From Flavobacterium zhairuonense (GTDB taxonomy: Bacteria; Bacteroidota; Bacteroidia; Flavobacteriales; Flavobacteriaceae): DNA of 64,000 bases. The notes beneath the pieces were generated by a model. It worked only from the letters and a program-made list of their open reading frames with translations. It ran no database searches and was not told the origin of the DNA. The DNA is taken from assembly GCF_004352915.1 (NCBI RefSeq), contig NZ_SJSY01000074.1:62001-126000 (forward strand). The letters are read 5' to 3'. Positions 43,755 through 52,549 of this stretch are shown in pieces; the stretch's first letter is position 1, and each line of letters opens with the position of its first letter. The position numbers and the translations under genes are program-made.

Positions 43755-45725
43755 TTACTGCGTTACAATAACTACAATTTTATTGAAATCGGCAGCGGCG
43801 TTGATTACGGCTTTGTATTGATCAAAACTTGATAAAGGGTAATTTACAATATTATAAAACTCAGTGTTCTCAATTGTAACTTCATTTTTGTTTTGTGAAA
43901 AATTGCTTGTAAATGCAGCCTCAGTTTTACCGTTTAAATCGGTTTTGAAGTCCATTATAAACTTATCCAAGTTTTTGATTTTTGCTCCTTCTGGCAAAAC
44001 GATTTTTATTTTTCTAGTGTAATAGTGCGGATAATCAATCTCTACAGGAAGAACACGTTTGTTTTCTTGGTAGAATTCCATTTGTCTTCCGATAGTTTGT
44101 CCTACTGAAAATAAGTAATTTTCTCCTGCTTTCTGGATCATATCTTTTCCATCAAAAGTCAGGTTTAGTTTATATGGTTTCTTGCCAATAAATTCTGTAC
44201 CGTCATTTTCTGTTGTAAGCGTTTTATATTCGCTTTGAAGGGTATAATTTTCAGAAATACTTTTCAGCATGGTTTTGTATTGATCTGCCGAAACGAAATC
44301 TTTTATAGGCTGAAAATTCATTCCAGAATATCCTCCATAAGTCATAACACTTGTGATTGTTGGGTTTTCAAGGTCTTTTGTGAAATCGACTGTGATGTCC
44401 ATAAAATCGTGTGTAATTTCTGTTCCTGGAATTTCAATAAAATTAACTTCTCCAATTCCCATTGAAACACCTGCAAAAACTTTTTCTTTTATGAATAAAC
44501 CATTGTTGTTTCCTAAGTAATTAGGAAATAAAGGCAAACGGTATTCGATTTCAGTTGGTGAAAGATATTTTTTGATTGCAGGAAAATAAAACAAGAAATC
44601 GTTTAAGTTTTCATAGCTTTCAAAATCCTTGTCAAAAGGAACTTTGTAACGGCTAGAAGTAAAAACTAGATTTTGTTCTATTTTGAAATATTTGAAAACA
44701 GCAACATATAATTTTATAATATCAACACTGTTCGCTTGCTTTGTACTGATTACATCCGTCAGCGAAGGCTTCATGTCAGTATATTTATCATATATGATTG
44801 TTTTTTTGATTTTGTTTTCGATATTCCAAATCTGCTCCTGAGGATCTTTTGATTCTGGAATTGAGCTGCAGAAAGATGCGATCGCTTTTTCTTGTTTTTT
44901 ATCTAAAACAGGATTGATTCTTTCATAAGTCATTGTTGCAAATTCCTTGAAATTATTCAAGTTTTTTCCTCCATTGAATAAATTTGCATCCAATTTGTAT
45001 CGGAAAAGTTTAAGTTTGACATCCCAGTTTGAGTATTCTTCATCATCTTTTAAAGCTGGAATATCTTTTTCAGAAACGCTGATTACTTTTTTATTTTCCA
45101 ATTTTTTGTCATCCACAACAGCTTCGCTCAAACCATTATAAGATTTGGTTTTAAAAACAAGATGCGCTGGCGTAATTAATTCAAAACTAAGGTCGGCAAT
45201 AGGATACTCATCTTGCATTTTGATGGTATTTCCTTTTAAGTCCGGCATTTCTTGCAGCACATAAAGCTTTTCAATTACGGCTCCTTTTTCAAGTCCGTTG
45301 ATCGCAAAATAGTTGTATTTCATTCCTTTTTCTTGATCAACTTCTTCTTTAATGTCTTTTTTGTCTAGACTGATGATTTTTCCATTTTTCAGAATTACAC
45401 GAACTTTAGTAACAAGTACATTTTCGTTGTCTCCAAACGGAATATAAATTTTGTTGTTGCGCTCGATGGCATCATCTGAGTTGATGTATTTTTTTTCATG
45501 AATCAAGCGAAACTGTGTTACATTGTTTTTATCGACAGCAACTTCAATTTTTACAGTTCGATTAAGAATGAATTCTTTCTCGTTTTCATATTTTTTTGGA
45601 ACGTCGATTTTTACATCTTTTTCATTCCAGTCATAATTTTTGAAACTATAATCTTGCGCAAAAAAGACTGAAGTGCACAGTAATGCGACAAAGGTAAAAA
45701 TGGTTTTAAGGAAGTTTTTTTTCAT
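43755..45725 (-). CDS. DUF3857 protein with degenerate transglutaminase domain, exported
   Basis: I prefer the start at 45725 (MKKNFLKTIFTFVALLC, signal ending near FFAQ); the ATG at 45734 is also possible. Both overlap the end of the upstream gene, so translation is probably coupled. The layout is DUF3857 (about residues 40-220), a transglutaminase-like core and a C-terminal beta domain, as in the neighbour encoded at 45706-47667. The core lacks the catalytic triad: where the neighbour has FGDCKDMA this protein has QANSVDII, and the His and Asp positions are also replaced (LNDFLFYF; KYLSPTE). It is probably a binding or structural paralogue. Confidence 0.8.
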   Translation of the reverse strand: MKKNFLKTIFTFVALLCTSVFFAQDYSFKNYDWNEKDVKIDVPKKYENEKEFILNRTVKIEVAVDKNNVTQFRLIHEKKYINSDDAIERNNKIYIPFGDNENVLVTKVRVILKNGKIISLDKKDIKEEVDQEKGMKYNYFAINGLEKGAVIEKLYVLQEMPDLKGNTIKMQDEYPIADLSFELITPAHLVFKTKSYNGLSEAVVDDKKLENKKVISVSEKDIPALKDDEEYSNWDVKLKLFRYKLDANLFNGGKNLNNFKEFATMTYERINPVLDKKQEKAIASFCSSIPESKDPQEQIWNIENKIKKTIIYDKYTDMKPSLTDVISTKQANSVDIIKLYVAVFKYFKIEQNLVFTSSRYKVPFDKDFESYENLNDFLFYFPAIKKYLSPTEIEYRLPLFPNYLGNNNGLFIKEKVFAGVSMGIGEVNFIEIPGTEITHDFMDITVDFTKDLENPTITSVMTYGGYSGMNFQPIKDFVSADQYKTMLKSISENYTLQSEYKTLTTENDGTEFIGKKPYKLNLTFDGKDMIQKAGENYLFSVGQTIGRQMEFYQENKRVLPVEIDYPHYYTRKIKIVLPEGAKIKNLDKFIMDFKTDLNGKTEAAFTSNFSQNKNEVTIENTEFYNIVNYPLSSFDQYKAVINAAADFNKIVVIVTQ

Positions 45726-47658
45726 TATTTTCAAGTAGAATTATGGTTTCGCTATAGTTAGTTTTTAGTTTTTTGATGGTTTCATTCCAAGGCTCAAAAT
45801 CGGGTTTGTTGAGCAATAATTTCTTTTGCTGTAAATTGACATTCAAATAGAGCATATTGCTTTTTACTTCATATGCAAAATGCGCTTTCAAATAATCATT
45901 GTCGATGTCAAAATCTTTTGGGAGATATTTGATTTTGTAGTTTTTTGGGATTTCCAATACATATTGTGTTGAAAATTGAGTCAGATATTCAAATTCATAT
46001 TGTGCAACTCTGTCTTTTGCAAGATTCGAACGGTCAAAGAATTTGTCCAAAAACATATTCAGATAAATCTCTTTGTCCACTTTTACAATATAATTGTCGA
46101 GATCAAAATTGTAATCGATGATGTACGGCAGATTTTTATCCGATAAATTTTCTTCTTTATAATCTTTTAAAATGAATTTGTTGTTTCCTTTTAAAACCAA
46201 AGATTTGATCATTTCCTGACGCGCTTTATTTGACGCATCGCCAATTTGCATTAAAATATGGCTTCGGTTGTAACCAAAACGTTCCATTTTTGCATTTCCA
46301 ATCAATTTGCTGTTTTCGATTTTTAAATTGACAGTTTCCTTGATCTCATTTTGATTTGCCGGAACAACTGGAACTGGGTAAATTTTGTATTGGTTATTTT
46401 CGTTGAAAAGCACTTCTTTTCCTTGAATAAAAGCTGTTGGAATGCCATATCGTGTTTCTTTGTCAGTTCCGTCCAAAAAGATATATTGATCGCCTTTTTT
46501 ATAAATGGCAATCATATGATTATCTACAGATGGAGTCGCCAAATCATTATAAGAATACGGAATACTGCGCGTTCCTATCCAAGCCAAAGTAACATCTTTC
46601 ACACCTGCATAGTGTGCCATGCTGGAAATAATGCTGGCCATATCTTTGCAATCTCCAAATTTTCGCTCAAAAACCAGACTTGCTTCACGCGGAATAAATC
46701 CTTCATAACCATTTTCAAAAGCAATGTATTTGATGTTATCCTTTACCCAGTAAAAAATGCTTTTTACTTTTTCTTCATTAGTAGTTTTGTCTTTTGTAAT
46801 GTCTAGCGTAAGTGCTTTTAATTCAGGGTCTTCTTTTTTGTTTAGGTCTTTTACAAAATCCCTGTAATAGTTGAACAATTCTGTAATTGTGCCTAAAACC
46901 GGTGTTGTTATATTGTTGATTGTATATTCTTTAATATAAAAATCAACATGCGGAATTTGATATAAATAACCTGGAGCGCCATCTTCGTATTTGGCAGCTT
47001 TTATGTCAGATAATGTCCATCTATGAATCCATTTTCCTTTCTTTTCTGTTTTAGAATAGGTAATGGTTTTGTTTGGATCATTGAAAATTTTATAATCAAT
47101 AACCACATTTTTGTCGGTTCGTACTTCTAAAGTCGAATTTTGGATTGGCATATTATCGCCAAATATAAATTTATGCAATAAATGCGGATCTAAAAATTGC
47201 GATTGATAATTGTACACTTTTTTGGCGCCCATTTCCAAATTCGGAAAAGTAAGTTGACGCTCTTTTACACCATTGTAAAAAATTGAGTTTGACTGAGACT
47301 GTTTTTCAATAGTCTGAGTTACTTTTATTTTCTTCTCTTTTCCGTTTTCATTAACCACGGTATAAGCGTCATAACTTTTAAGCGGAATCAAATCTGAATA
47401 AGAGAAAGATTCTTTATTATTGATTATTCCATTCTGTGTTAAAATCATGGATTCATAATGACTGTCATCGATGATTTTTAAACCATTGTTCTCAATAGAA
47501 ATATCATAAATTTCAGTGTTATCCAAGATGATTTCATTGTGATCTGGATACAAGTCTTTTATTTCCTGAAATGATTTTTGAGCGATACCTAAAACAGAAT
47601 ACAGACAAAAGAACGCACTCAGAATTAAAGATTTATTTGATGACGTCAACCAATTCAT
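45706..47658 (-). CDS. DUF3857 domain transglutaminase-like protein, exported
   Basis: The likely start is 47658 (MNWLTSSNKSLILSAFFCLY; signal ending near GIAQ), three codons inside the first ATG at 47667. A DUF3857 domain (about residues 55-220) precedes a transglutaminase-like core with a complete triad: Cys in KFGDCKDMASI, His in VDNHMIAIY and Asp in IFLDGTDK. A C-terminal beta domain follows. The enzyme could cleave or cross-link amide bonds in the periplasm; the substrate is unknown. It overlaps both neighbours: the end of the MORN/TPR gene by 26 bp, and the start of the degenerate paralogue. Confidence 0.85.
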   Translation of the reverse strand: MNWLTSSNKSLILSAFFCLYSVLGIAQKSFQEIKDLYPDHNEIILDNTEIYDISIENNGLKIIDDSHYESMILTQNGIINNKESFSYSDLIPLKSYDAYTVVNENGKEKKIKVTQTIEKQSQSNSIFYNGVKERQLTFPNLEMGAKKVYNYQSQFLDPHLLHKFIFGDNMPIQNSTLEVRTDKNVVIDYKIFNDPNKTITYSKTEKKGKWIHRWTLSDIKAAKYEDGAPGYLYQIPHVDFYIKEYTINNITTPVLGTITELFNYYRDFVKDLNKKEDPELKALTLDITKDKTTNEEKVKSIFYWVKDNIKYIAFENGYEGFIPREASLVFERKFGDCKDMASIISSMAHYAGVKDVTLAWIGTRSIPYSYNDLATPSVDNHMIAIYKKGDQYIFLDGTDKETRYGIPTAFIQGKEVLFNENNQYKIYPVPVVPANQNEIKETVNLKIENSKLIGNAKMERFGYNRSHILMQIGDASNKARQEMIKSLVLKGNNKFILKDYKEENLSDKNLPYIIDYNFDLDNYIVKVDKEIYLNMFLDKFFDRSNLAKDRVAQYEFEYLTQFSTQYVLEIPKNYKIKYLPKDFDIDNDYLKAHFAYEVKSNMLYLNVNLQQKKLLLNKPDFEPWNETIKKLKTNYSETIILLENNEKKLP

Positions 47659-50600
47659 CTGAATCATATTTTTTGGTTTGTACTAATTTACCAGCATTAT
47701 AAATCAAAGTATTCCCATGTAATTCGTCATTTTTGAAAGAAACACTAGCCCATAATTGTCCGTCTTCTTTAAAATACTGTTGTGGTCCTTCGAAGTTGTT
47801 GTTTGAAAAATGCTCTTTTTTATATGGTTTTCCATTTGCATAATATTCAACACGCTCTCCGTCTAGATTGCTGTTGTTGTAATTGCATTCGTATTCAGGT
47901 TTTTCATCAATATTGTTAATTACAAATTTGCCGTGTAGTTGACCTTTGTTCAAAGTTAATTCAATAGCAGGTTTTCCGTTTGGATAATTTGATACAATCG
48001 TTGCAGTTTGATTTTTGATTGGAGTTTTTTCAGTCAATTCACCAGTTTTGCTTCTTGAAATAAAATATTGGGGCATATTATTTTCAAAGCCAATAATCAA
48101 TAAAGCTTCACCTTTCTGATTGTAATAAGTAGTTTCGCCTTCTCTCGAATCATTAACCATTGAATTTTCCATCATTTTCGATTTGTTGTTGTAGTAACGA
48201 ACCGATTTTCCATTTTCAGCTCCAAAAGAATATTCTTCGACAGTTTTTAAATTCCCAACATAATCATATTGTTTAGCGGTTCCATTTAGTTTACCACAAT
48301 AGTAGTTTTGTTCCACCAAAAGCGATCCAACCGGACTGTATTTTTTATATAAATTATGAAGTTTTCCATTAACGTATTCTGCATCTAACATATTAGCCTT
48401 GAATTTGTCCTGCATAATCAGCTTTCCATTCAAGATTCCGTTTTTCATTTCGCAGTTTTTAGTGTACGCACCATTATTGAATGCTAAATTGAATTTTCCG
48501 GTTTTGTTTTTATAGTCAAAATCGTTTTCCAACTTTTGATCAGGGGCAAACGTTTTTTTGTTGGTCATATAATCATTCACATAATGTTCGATCGATGCAA
48601 TATTTCCGTTTTGGAAATAAACAAACTTATCATTTACAACATTATTTTCAGACATAAAACCTTCAGTGCTTACTTTTCCATTAGGATACAAAACTTGAAA
48701 AGGACCATTTTGCTTTCCTTTTTCGTAGTTGTAAATTTGGTTAAGATTAGCTGCGTCATACACTTCATAGCGTCCGTTTAAAGTGTCATTTGAAAAATTC
48801 GAAATCGTTGAAATTTCTCCACCTTGATTGTAGCTTGTACTTAAACCGCTGTTTTTTCCATTAACATAAAATTCTTTCAAGCGAGGCAACCCAGAAGAAA
48901 ACAAGTAGTTCCATTCGCCTGTTTTTTTTCCTTTTTCAAAATCTCCTTTAATTCGTAATGTTCCATCAAAGTTTTTCATTTCAAAACCTTTTTTGGCAAC
49001 ACTTACCTCAGTTCCTTTAGGAGCATCTGCAGTATATTGAATTCCTGTTTTTAATTCGCCGGCTTTGTATTTTTCTTCAAAATATTTGTTTCCAGCCGTA
49101 TCAAAGCAACTGTAATTTTCTAAAACACCCTTAGGAGCATATAAACTTTCAGCCGATTTTTTTCCATTTTCATAATAATCAGTTGATTTTGAAACATTGC
49201 CAAGCGCACAAATGTTTTCTCTTTCTAAAGTTTTGTTTGCATAATATGTTTTATAGCTTCCTTCAATAAAACCATTTTTATATACTGCTTCAGATTTTAA
49301 AGTTTTGCCATCAAAATATTCAGCATAATTTCCTTCAATTTTATCATCCTTGCAATTGTATGTTTCAGTCAAATCTCCAGCTTCATTGTATGAATTGTAT
49401 TTACCACTTAATTTTCCGTTAGCAAAATCAATTTCATTTTTCTTAGTTCCATTTTCGTGCAAGCAGATTAAAGTACCATTTCGTTCTCCGTTTGTAAAGT
49501 TTATTTCGCAGTTTTTGCCGCCATTTGGATAATACGAAGTACTGATTCCGTCTAGTTTGTCATCTTTGTAAGTTTCAAACAATGAGATGTTTCCGTTTTC
49601 ATAGTAAGTAGTTCTTTCTCCATTTAGTTTTCCGGCTGTAAAAGATTTCTCTTCAGTAAGTCGGCCTTTTTGATCATAATATTTTTGATGCCCGTCTAAT
49701 TCTCCGTTTTTAAAACTAAGCTCACCATTTACATTTCCAAATGCATTTAAATATTTGCATTTTCCGTTAAATTCGCCATTAACTTGCGGACCAATAATAA
49801 ATGGTCTTTCGTTTCTGATGCTGACTACAACTTCTTCATTTTTACCAAAAAGATCTAAATTTCTTTTACCAAAAACACTCCAAAAACCTTTTTGTACATA
49901 GTCGTCATTAAATGACATTAATTTCTTCTTTTGCTTGTTTAATTCTTTCCCAATTTTATCTTCAAGAGAAAGCAAACTGTAGTAAGAGTAATTTTCCAGC
50001 TGATTTTTTTCAACCATATCTTTTACCCACGGAATGTATGTAGTTTCAAAAAAACCGTCTCCCATTTTATGTTCCAAAGTATATTCGGCAACTGCTTGTA
50101 CTTGACGTGTTATTTTGTCATCAATGCTTGATTTTATTTTATATACTTTTTTCAATGGCAATTGATTTCTCAAAATAGTTTCGATTTCTTCAAAATTATC
50201 TCCAGATTTTGAGAAAACCAGTTTGTTTTCTGCTAAATAATTTTGCCCGAAATTCTCATTCAATTGCAATACGGCTTTACTGGCAAATTGTCCAGTAGGA
50301 GCAATCGCAAGGTAGCTCATCAAAGCAAGAGTTCCTTCGGTAATTTTTCCATTTTCAAATGCCATAATTCCCAATAAATAATGGGCTGAAGCATAATTAG
50401 GATCATTTGTAACAATACGTTTTAATATATCTAGTGCCTTTTGTGTCTCCTCTTTACGAATATAAAGGATTGCAAAGTTGTACTGAAAGGTTGAAAAATT
50501 CCCTATGTATTTTTCACCTTCTTTAAAGATTTTTTCTGATAATTCGTATTCTTTTTCGTTGCTTAAAAAGATGGCGTACATTTTATACAATTCTGGAAAT

Positions 50601-50887
50601 TCCTGCATTTTTCCTTTCGCATATAAATCTTCTAAAAAAGCTTTGAGTTCGCTCTTTTTTTCCTGCGCATTAAGGACTAAGCCAATCTCATATTGTGCGT
50701 TTAAGTAGCGTGGATCAATTTTACTGATTTTTTGATATTCTTTTAAGGCTTCATCATATTTTTTGTCATCATACAATTTTTCACCTTTTTTGATTATTGA
50801 ATCGTTGTTGTAAACAAAAGCATAATCAGTTTGTGCATAGTTTTTTGAAAATGAAACTAATAAAAACAGCAGTAAAATTTTTTTCAT
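47633..50887 (-). CDS. TPR and YwqK/MORN-like repeat protein, exported
   Basis: The start at 50887 gives a signal peptide (MKKILLLFLLVSFSKNYAQ); the in-frame ATG at 50908 only adds a charged stretch. Residues about 25-210 contain TPR repeats (KYDEALKEYQKISKIDPRYLNA-type). From about residue 360 to the end there are more than 25 MORN-like beta-hairpin repeats (YYENGNIS, YYPNGGK, GKLNGERTTY). It is the first gene of an overlapping operon with two DUF3857 proteins. A large exported scaffold acting with the transglutaminase-like proteins is plausible but unproven. Confidence 0.8.
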   Translation of the reverse strand: MKKILLLFLLVSFSKNYAQTDYAFVYNNDSIIKKGEKLYDDKKYDEALKEYQKISKIDPRYLNAQYEIGLVLNAQEKKSELKAFLEDLYAKGKMQEFPELYKMYAIFLSNEKEYELSEKIFKEGEKYIGNFSTFQYNFAILYIRKEETQKALDILKRIVTNDPNYASAHYLLGIMAFENGKITEGTLALMSYLAIAPTGQFASKAVLQLNENFGQNYLAENKLVFSKSGDNFEEIETILRNQLPLKKVYKIKSSIDDKITRQVQAVAEYTLEHKMGDGFFETTYIPWVKDMVEKNQLENYSYYSLLSLEDKIGKELNKQKKKLMSFNDDYVQKGFWSVFGKRNLDLFGKNEEVVVSIRNERPFIIGPQVNGEFNGKCKYLNAFGNVNGELSFKNGELDGHQKYYDQKGRLTEEKSFTAGKLNGERTTYYENGNISLFETYKDDKLDGISTSYYPNGGKNCEINFTNGERNGTLICLHENGTKKNEIDFANGKLSGKYNSYNEAGDLTETYNCKDDKIEGNYAEYFDGKTLKSEAVYKNGFIEGSYKTYYANKTLERENICALGNVSKSTDYYENGKKSAESLYAPKGVLENYSCFDTAGNKYFEEKYKAGELKTGIQYTADAPKGTEVSVAKKGFEMKNFDGTLRIKGDFEKGKKTGEWNYLFSSGLPRLKEFYVNGKNSGLSTSYNQGGEISTISNFSNDTLNGRYEVYDAANLNQIYNYEKGKQNGPFQVLYPNGKVSTEGFMSENNVVNDKFVYFQNGNIASIEHYVNDYMTNKKTFAPDQKLENDFDYKNKTGKFNLAFNNGAYTKNCEMKNGILNGKLIMQDKFKANMLDAEYVNGKLHNLYKKYSPVGSLLVEQNYYCGKLNGTAKQYDYVGNLKTVEEYSFGAENGKSVRYYNNKSKMMENSMVNDSREGETTYYNQKGEALLIIGFENNMPQYFISRSKTGELTEKTPIKNQTATIVSNYPNGKPAIELTLNKGQLHGKFVINNIDEKPEYECNYNNSNLDGERVEYYANGKPYKKEHFSNNNFEGPQQYFKEDGQLWASVSFKNDELHGNTLIYNAGKLVQTKKYDSDELVDVIK

Positions 50888-51028
50888 TATAGTTTTTGGT
50901 TTTTTCAAATATAGAGATTTTGTTCAAATCTTCATCTATTATAGGTATTTCTTTATTAATTATTTTCAAATATCTTAAAAATCAAACAAATCTGTTGTCG
51001 TGTCTTGATATTACTGCTGATTGAGTAA

Positions 51029-51140
51029 AAAGTCGAAAGTCCAAAGTCGAAAGTCGAAAGTCGAAAGTCCAAAGTCGAAAGTCCAAAGTCCAAAGTCCAA
51101 AGTCCAAAGTCGAAAGTCGAAAGTCGAAAGGCGAAAGTGA
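51029..51140. repeat. Heptamer tandem array AAAGTCG/AAAGTCC
   Basis: Fifteen consecutive 7-bp units, nearly all AAAGTCG or AAAGTCC with one AAAGGCG, fill 51029-51133, followed by a degenerate unit. On the minus strand it happens to stay open and would encode a phenylalanine/leucine-rich repeat peptide, which I regard as spurious. Confidence 0.9.
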
Positions 51141-51151
51141 AATACAAAAGT

Positions 51152-51184
51152 AAACCCGATAGGTTTTTAAAACCTGTCGGGTTT
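51152..51184. terminator. Hairpin with AAACCCGA stem
   Basis: AAACCCGATAGGTTT (51152-51166) pairs with AAACCTGTCGGGTTT (51170-51184), one G-T wobble, 3-nt loop. It lies past the end of the DUF4268 gene on the minus strand and probably acts as its terminator. Confidence 0.7.
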
Positions 51185-51199
51185 GAATATTCGTTTTAG

Positions 51200-51247
51200 A
51201 AACTTAGTATCTTAGCGCCTTAGCATCTTAGAGTCTTAGAAACTTAC
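51200..51247. repeat. Octamer array NNNCTTAG reaching into a stop codon
   Basis: Six 8-bp units share CTTAG at a fixed phase (AAACTTAG, TATCTTAG, CGCCTTAG, CATCTTAG, AGTCTTAG, AAACTTAC). The last unit includes the stop codon (51244-51246) of the DUF4268 gene. Looser copies occur near 28447-28475 and 53430-53457. Confidence 0.75.
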
Positions 51248-51681
51248 GATTCAATATCTTTTATAAATTCATCATATTCCAGATAAAACATTTCCAGAGC
51301 ATGCATGTTTTCATTGAAAAAATCAAAAATGGCATCCCAATTATTGCGGTTGCTAAAACCAATTCCTTGTTTTTCCACCCAAATTCGGCTGATGGTTTTG
51401 CCGCTTTCCAGTGTATAGTTTTTTTCGAAAACCAAATCTTTAATAAATTCTTCTTCTAGAATGTTTTTTAGTGCTTCAAGTTTTTCAAAATAAGCCAATC
51501 GTTTTTCTTCGCTTCGGTGTTCAATATCGATTAATACCTGCGCTTTTTTATTATCCACAAAAAATTTAAAAGAGAAATCTTTGATTTTTGTATCATAAAG
51601 AACCCATTTTCGCGGATATTTTTCTGCAAAAGCTACCCAGAATTCTCTTTTCATTCGTTGTGATTCTTCTTTACTGTACAT
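51244..51681 (-). CDS. DUF4268 family protein
   Basis: This 145-aa soluble protein matches DUF4268, a small alpha/beta domain often found at the end of nuclease-like or restriction-associated proteins but alone here. Landmarks are REFWVAFAEKYPRKWVLYDTKI, FKFFVDNKKAQVLIDIEH and the acidic C-terminus. (The first landmark is best read as FWVAFAEKYPRKW.) No nuclease motif is seen. It is divergent from the NUDIX gene at 51773. Confidence 0.8.
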   Translation of the reverse strand: MYSKEESQRMKREFWVAFAEKYPRKWVLYDTKIKDFSFKFFVDNKKAQVLIDIEHRSEEKRLAYFEKLEALKNILEEEFIKDLVFEKNYTLESGKTISRIWVEKQGIGFSNRNNWDAIFDFFNENMHALEMFYLEYDEFIKDIES

Positions 51682-51772
51682 TATTTATGGCTTTATCTTA
51701 GAAAATTTGTAGAACCGCATTTTCTAGAGTATATTTATATTTTATTTGAAAGTACAAAAATAAACTTTGAAT

Positions 51773-52423
51773 ATGGATTTTCAAGATTTTTTGCAATATG
51801 TTCCTAATTTAATTCCTGTTGAACTGCCAGCGACAACGTCGCATATAAAAATGGCACCAAAAGAACGCATGCAGGAACTCAAAAACCTTGATTTAAGCAC
51901 AAAAAATCCGAGAATTGCCGCCGTTATGATGCTGTTTTACCCAAAAAATGGAAAAACACATCTCGTTTTGATTGTCCGAAACGCCTATAATGGAGTTCAT
52001 TCTTCGCAAATTGCATTTCCCGGAGGGAAGTATGAACTTTCAGATTTTGATTTTAAAGACACCGCACTTAGAGAAACAAACGAAGAAGTGGGTGTTCTTC
52101 CAGAAAAAATTGAAGTGGTAAAGCATTTTACGCCAATGTATATTCCGCCAAGCAATTTTTTGGTTCATCCATTTATGGGAATTGCAAAAGAAGAGCTTTC
52201 ATTTTATCCTGATATCCGAGAAGTAGCCGATATTATCGAGTTGCCTTTGTCTGTTTTTTTGAATGACGAAATTATTACCGAAGCCACATTATCAACTTCT
52301 TATGCGGCCAACATTCCTGTTCCTGCTTTTAGCATCCAAAATCATATTGTTTGGGGAGCAACGGCAATGATATTAAGTGAATTAAGAGATGTGTTAAAAA
52401 CGGTTTTGGGCGAAAAATCGTAA
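51773..52423 (+). CDS. NUDIX hydrolase, CoA pyrophosphatase-like
   Basis: The ATG at 51773 is used; the in-frame TTG at 51767 adds two residues only. The 216-aa protein has AFPGGKYE followed by the NUDIX box core RETNEEVGV, where the glutamates bind the metal. The SQIAFPGGK upstream motif is typical of CoA/acyl-CoA pyrophosphatases (NudL-like). It should cleave a nucleoside diphosphate linked to another moiety, most likely CoA. Neighbours give no further hint, although the following acyltransferase gene also belongs to acyl metabolism. Confidence 0.9.
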   Translation: MDFQDFLQYVPNLIPVELPATTSHIKMAPKERMQELKNLDLSTKNPRIAAVMMLFYPKNGKTHLVLIVRNAYNGVHSSQIAFPGGKYELSDFDFKDTALRETNEEVGVLPEKIEVVKHFTPMYIPPSNFLVHPFMGIAKEELSFYPDIREVADIIELPLSVFLNDEIITEATLSTSYAANIPVPAFSIQNHIVWGATAMILSELRDVLKTVLGEKS

Positions 52424-52489
52424 AATTGAAAAATTAACGATTTGATATTCATTATTTTAATGATTTATTTCCGAAATTGCTATTCAGTA

Positions 52490-52518
52490 TTGCTGAAAGA
52501 ATAATTTTTGTATGTTTG
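52490..52518 (+). promoter_or_regulatory. Predicted promoter of the acyltransferase gene
   Basis: TTG (52490-52492) and TATGTTTG (52511-52518) are separated by 18 nt; the -7 box is a perfect TANNTTTG. Start of transcription would be about 25 bp before the ATG at 52550. Confidence 0.6.
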
Positions 52519-52549
52519 CGGACTAACAAAAAAAATACAATAAACAGCT

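Larger units (their letters stand above)
50888..51243. other. Repeat-rich intergenic region
   Basis: This 356-bp gap has no credible gene. It contains a heptamer array (51029-51140), a long hairpin (51152-51184) and an octamer array (51200-51247), each given separately. The first 140 bp should contain the promoter of the MORN/TPR gene on the minus strand. Confidence 0.7.

Noticed and set aside
46351..46806. 151-codon plus-strand open frame
   Set aside because: It lies wholly inside the DUF3857-transglutaminase gene on the other strand, whose domains and triad are clear.
50956..51147. 63-codon minus-strand frame rich in Phe, Leu, Thr and Asp
   Set aside because: It is the translation of the 7-bp tandem array; open frame follows from the repeat, with no start context.
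51029..51247. Possible CRISPR array or phage attachment region
   Set aside because: Heptamer and octamer units without unique spacers, no integrase and no tRNA gene nearby.
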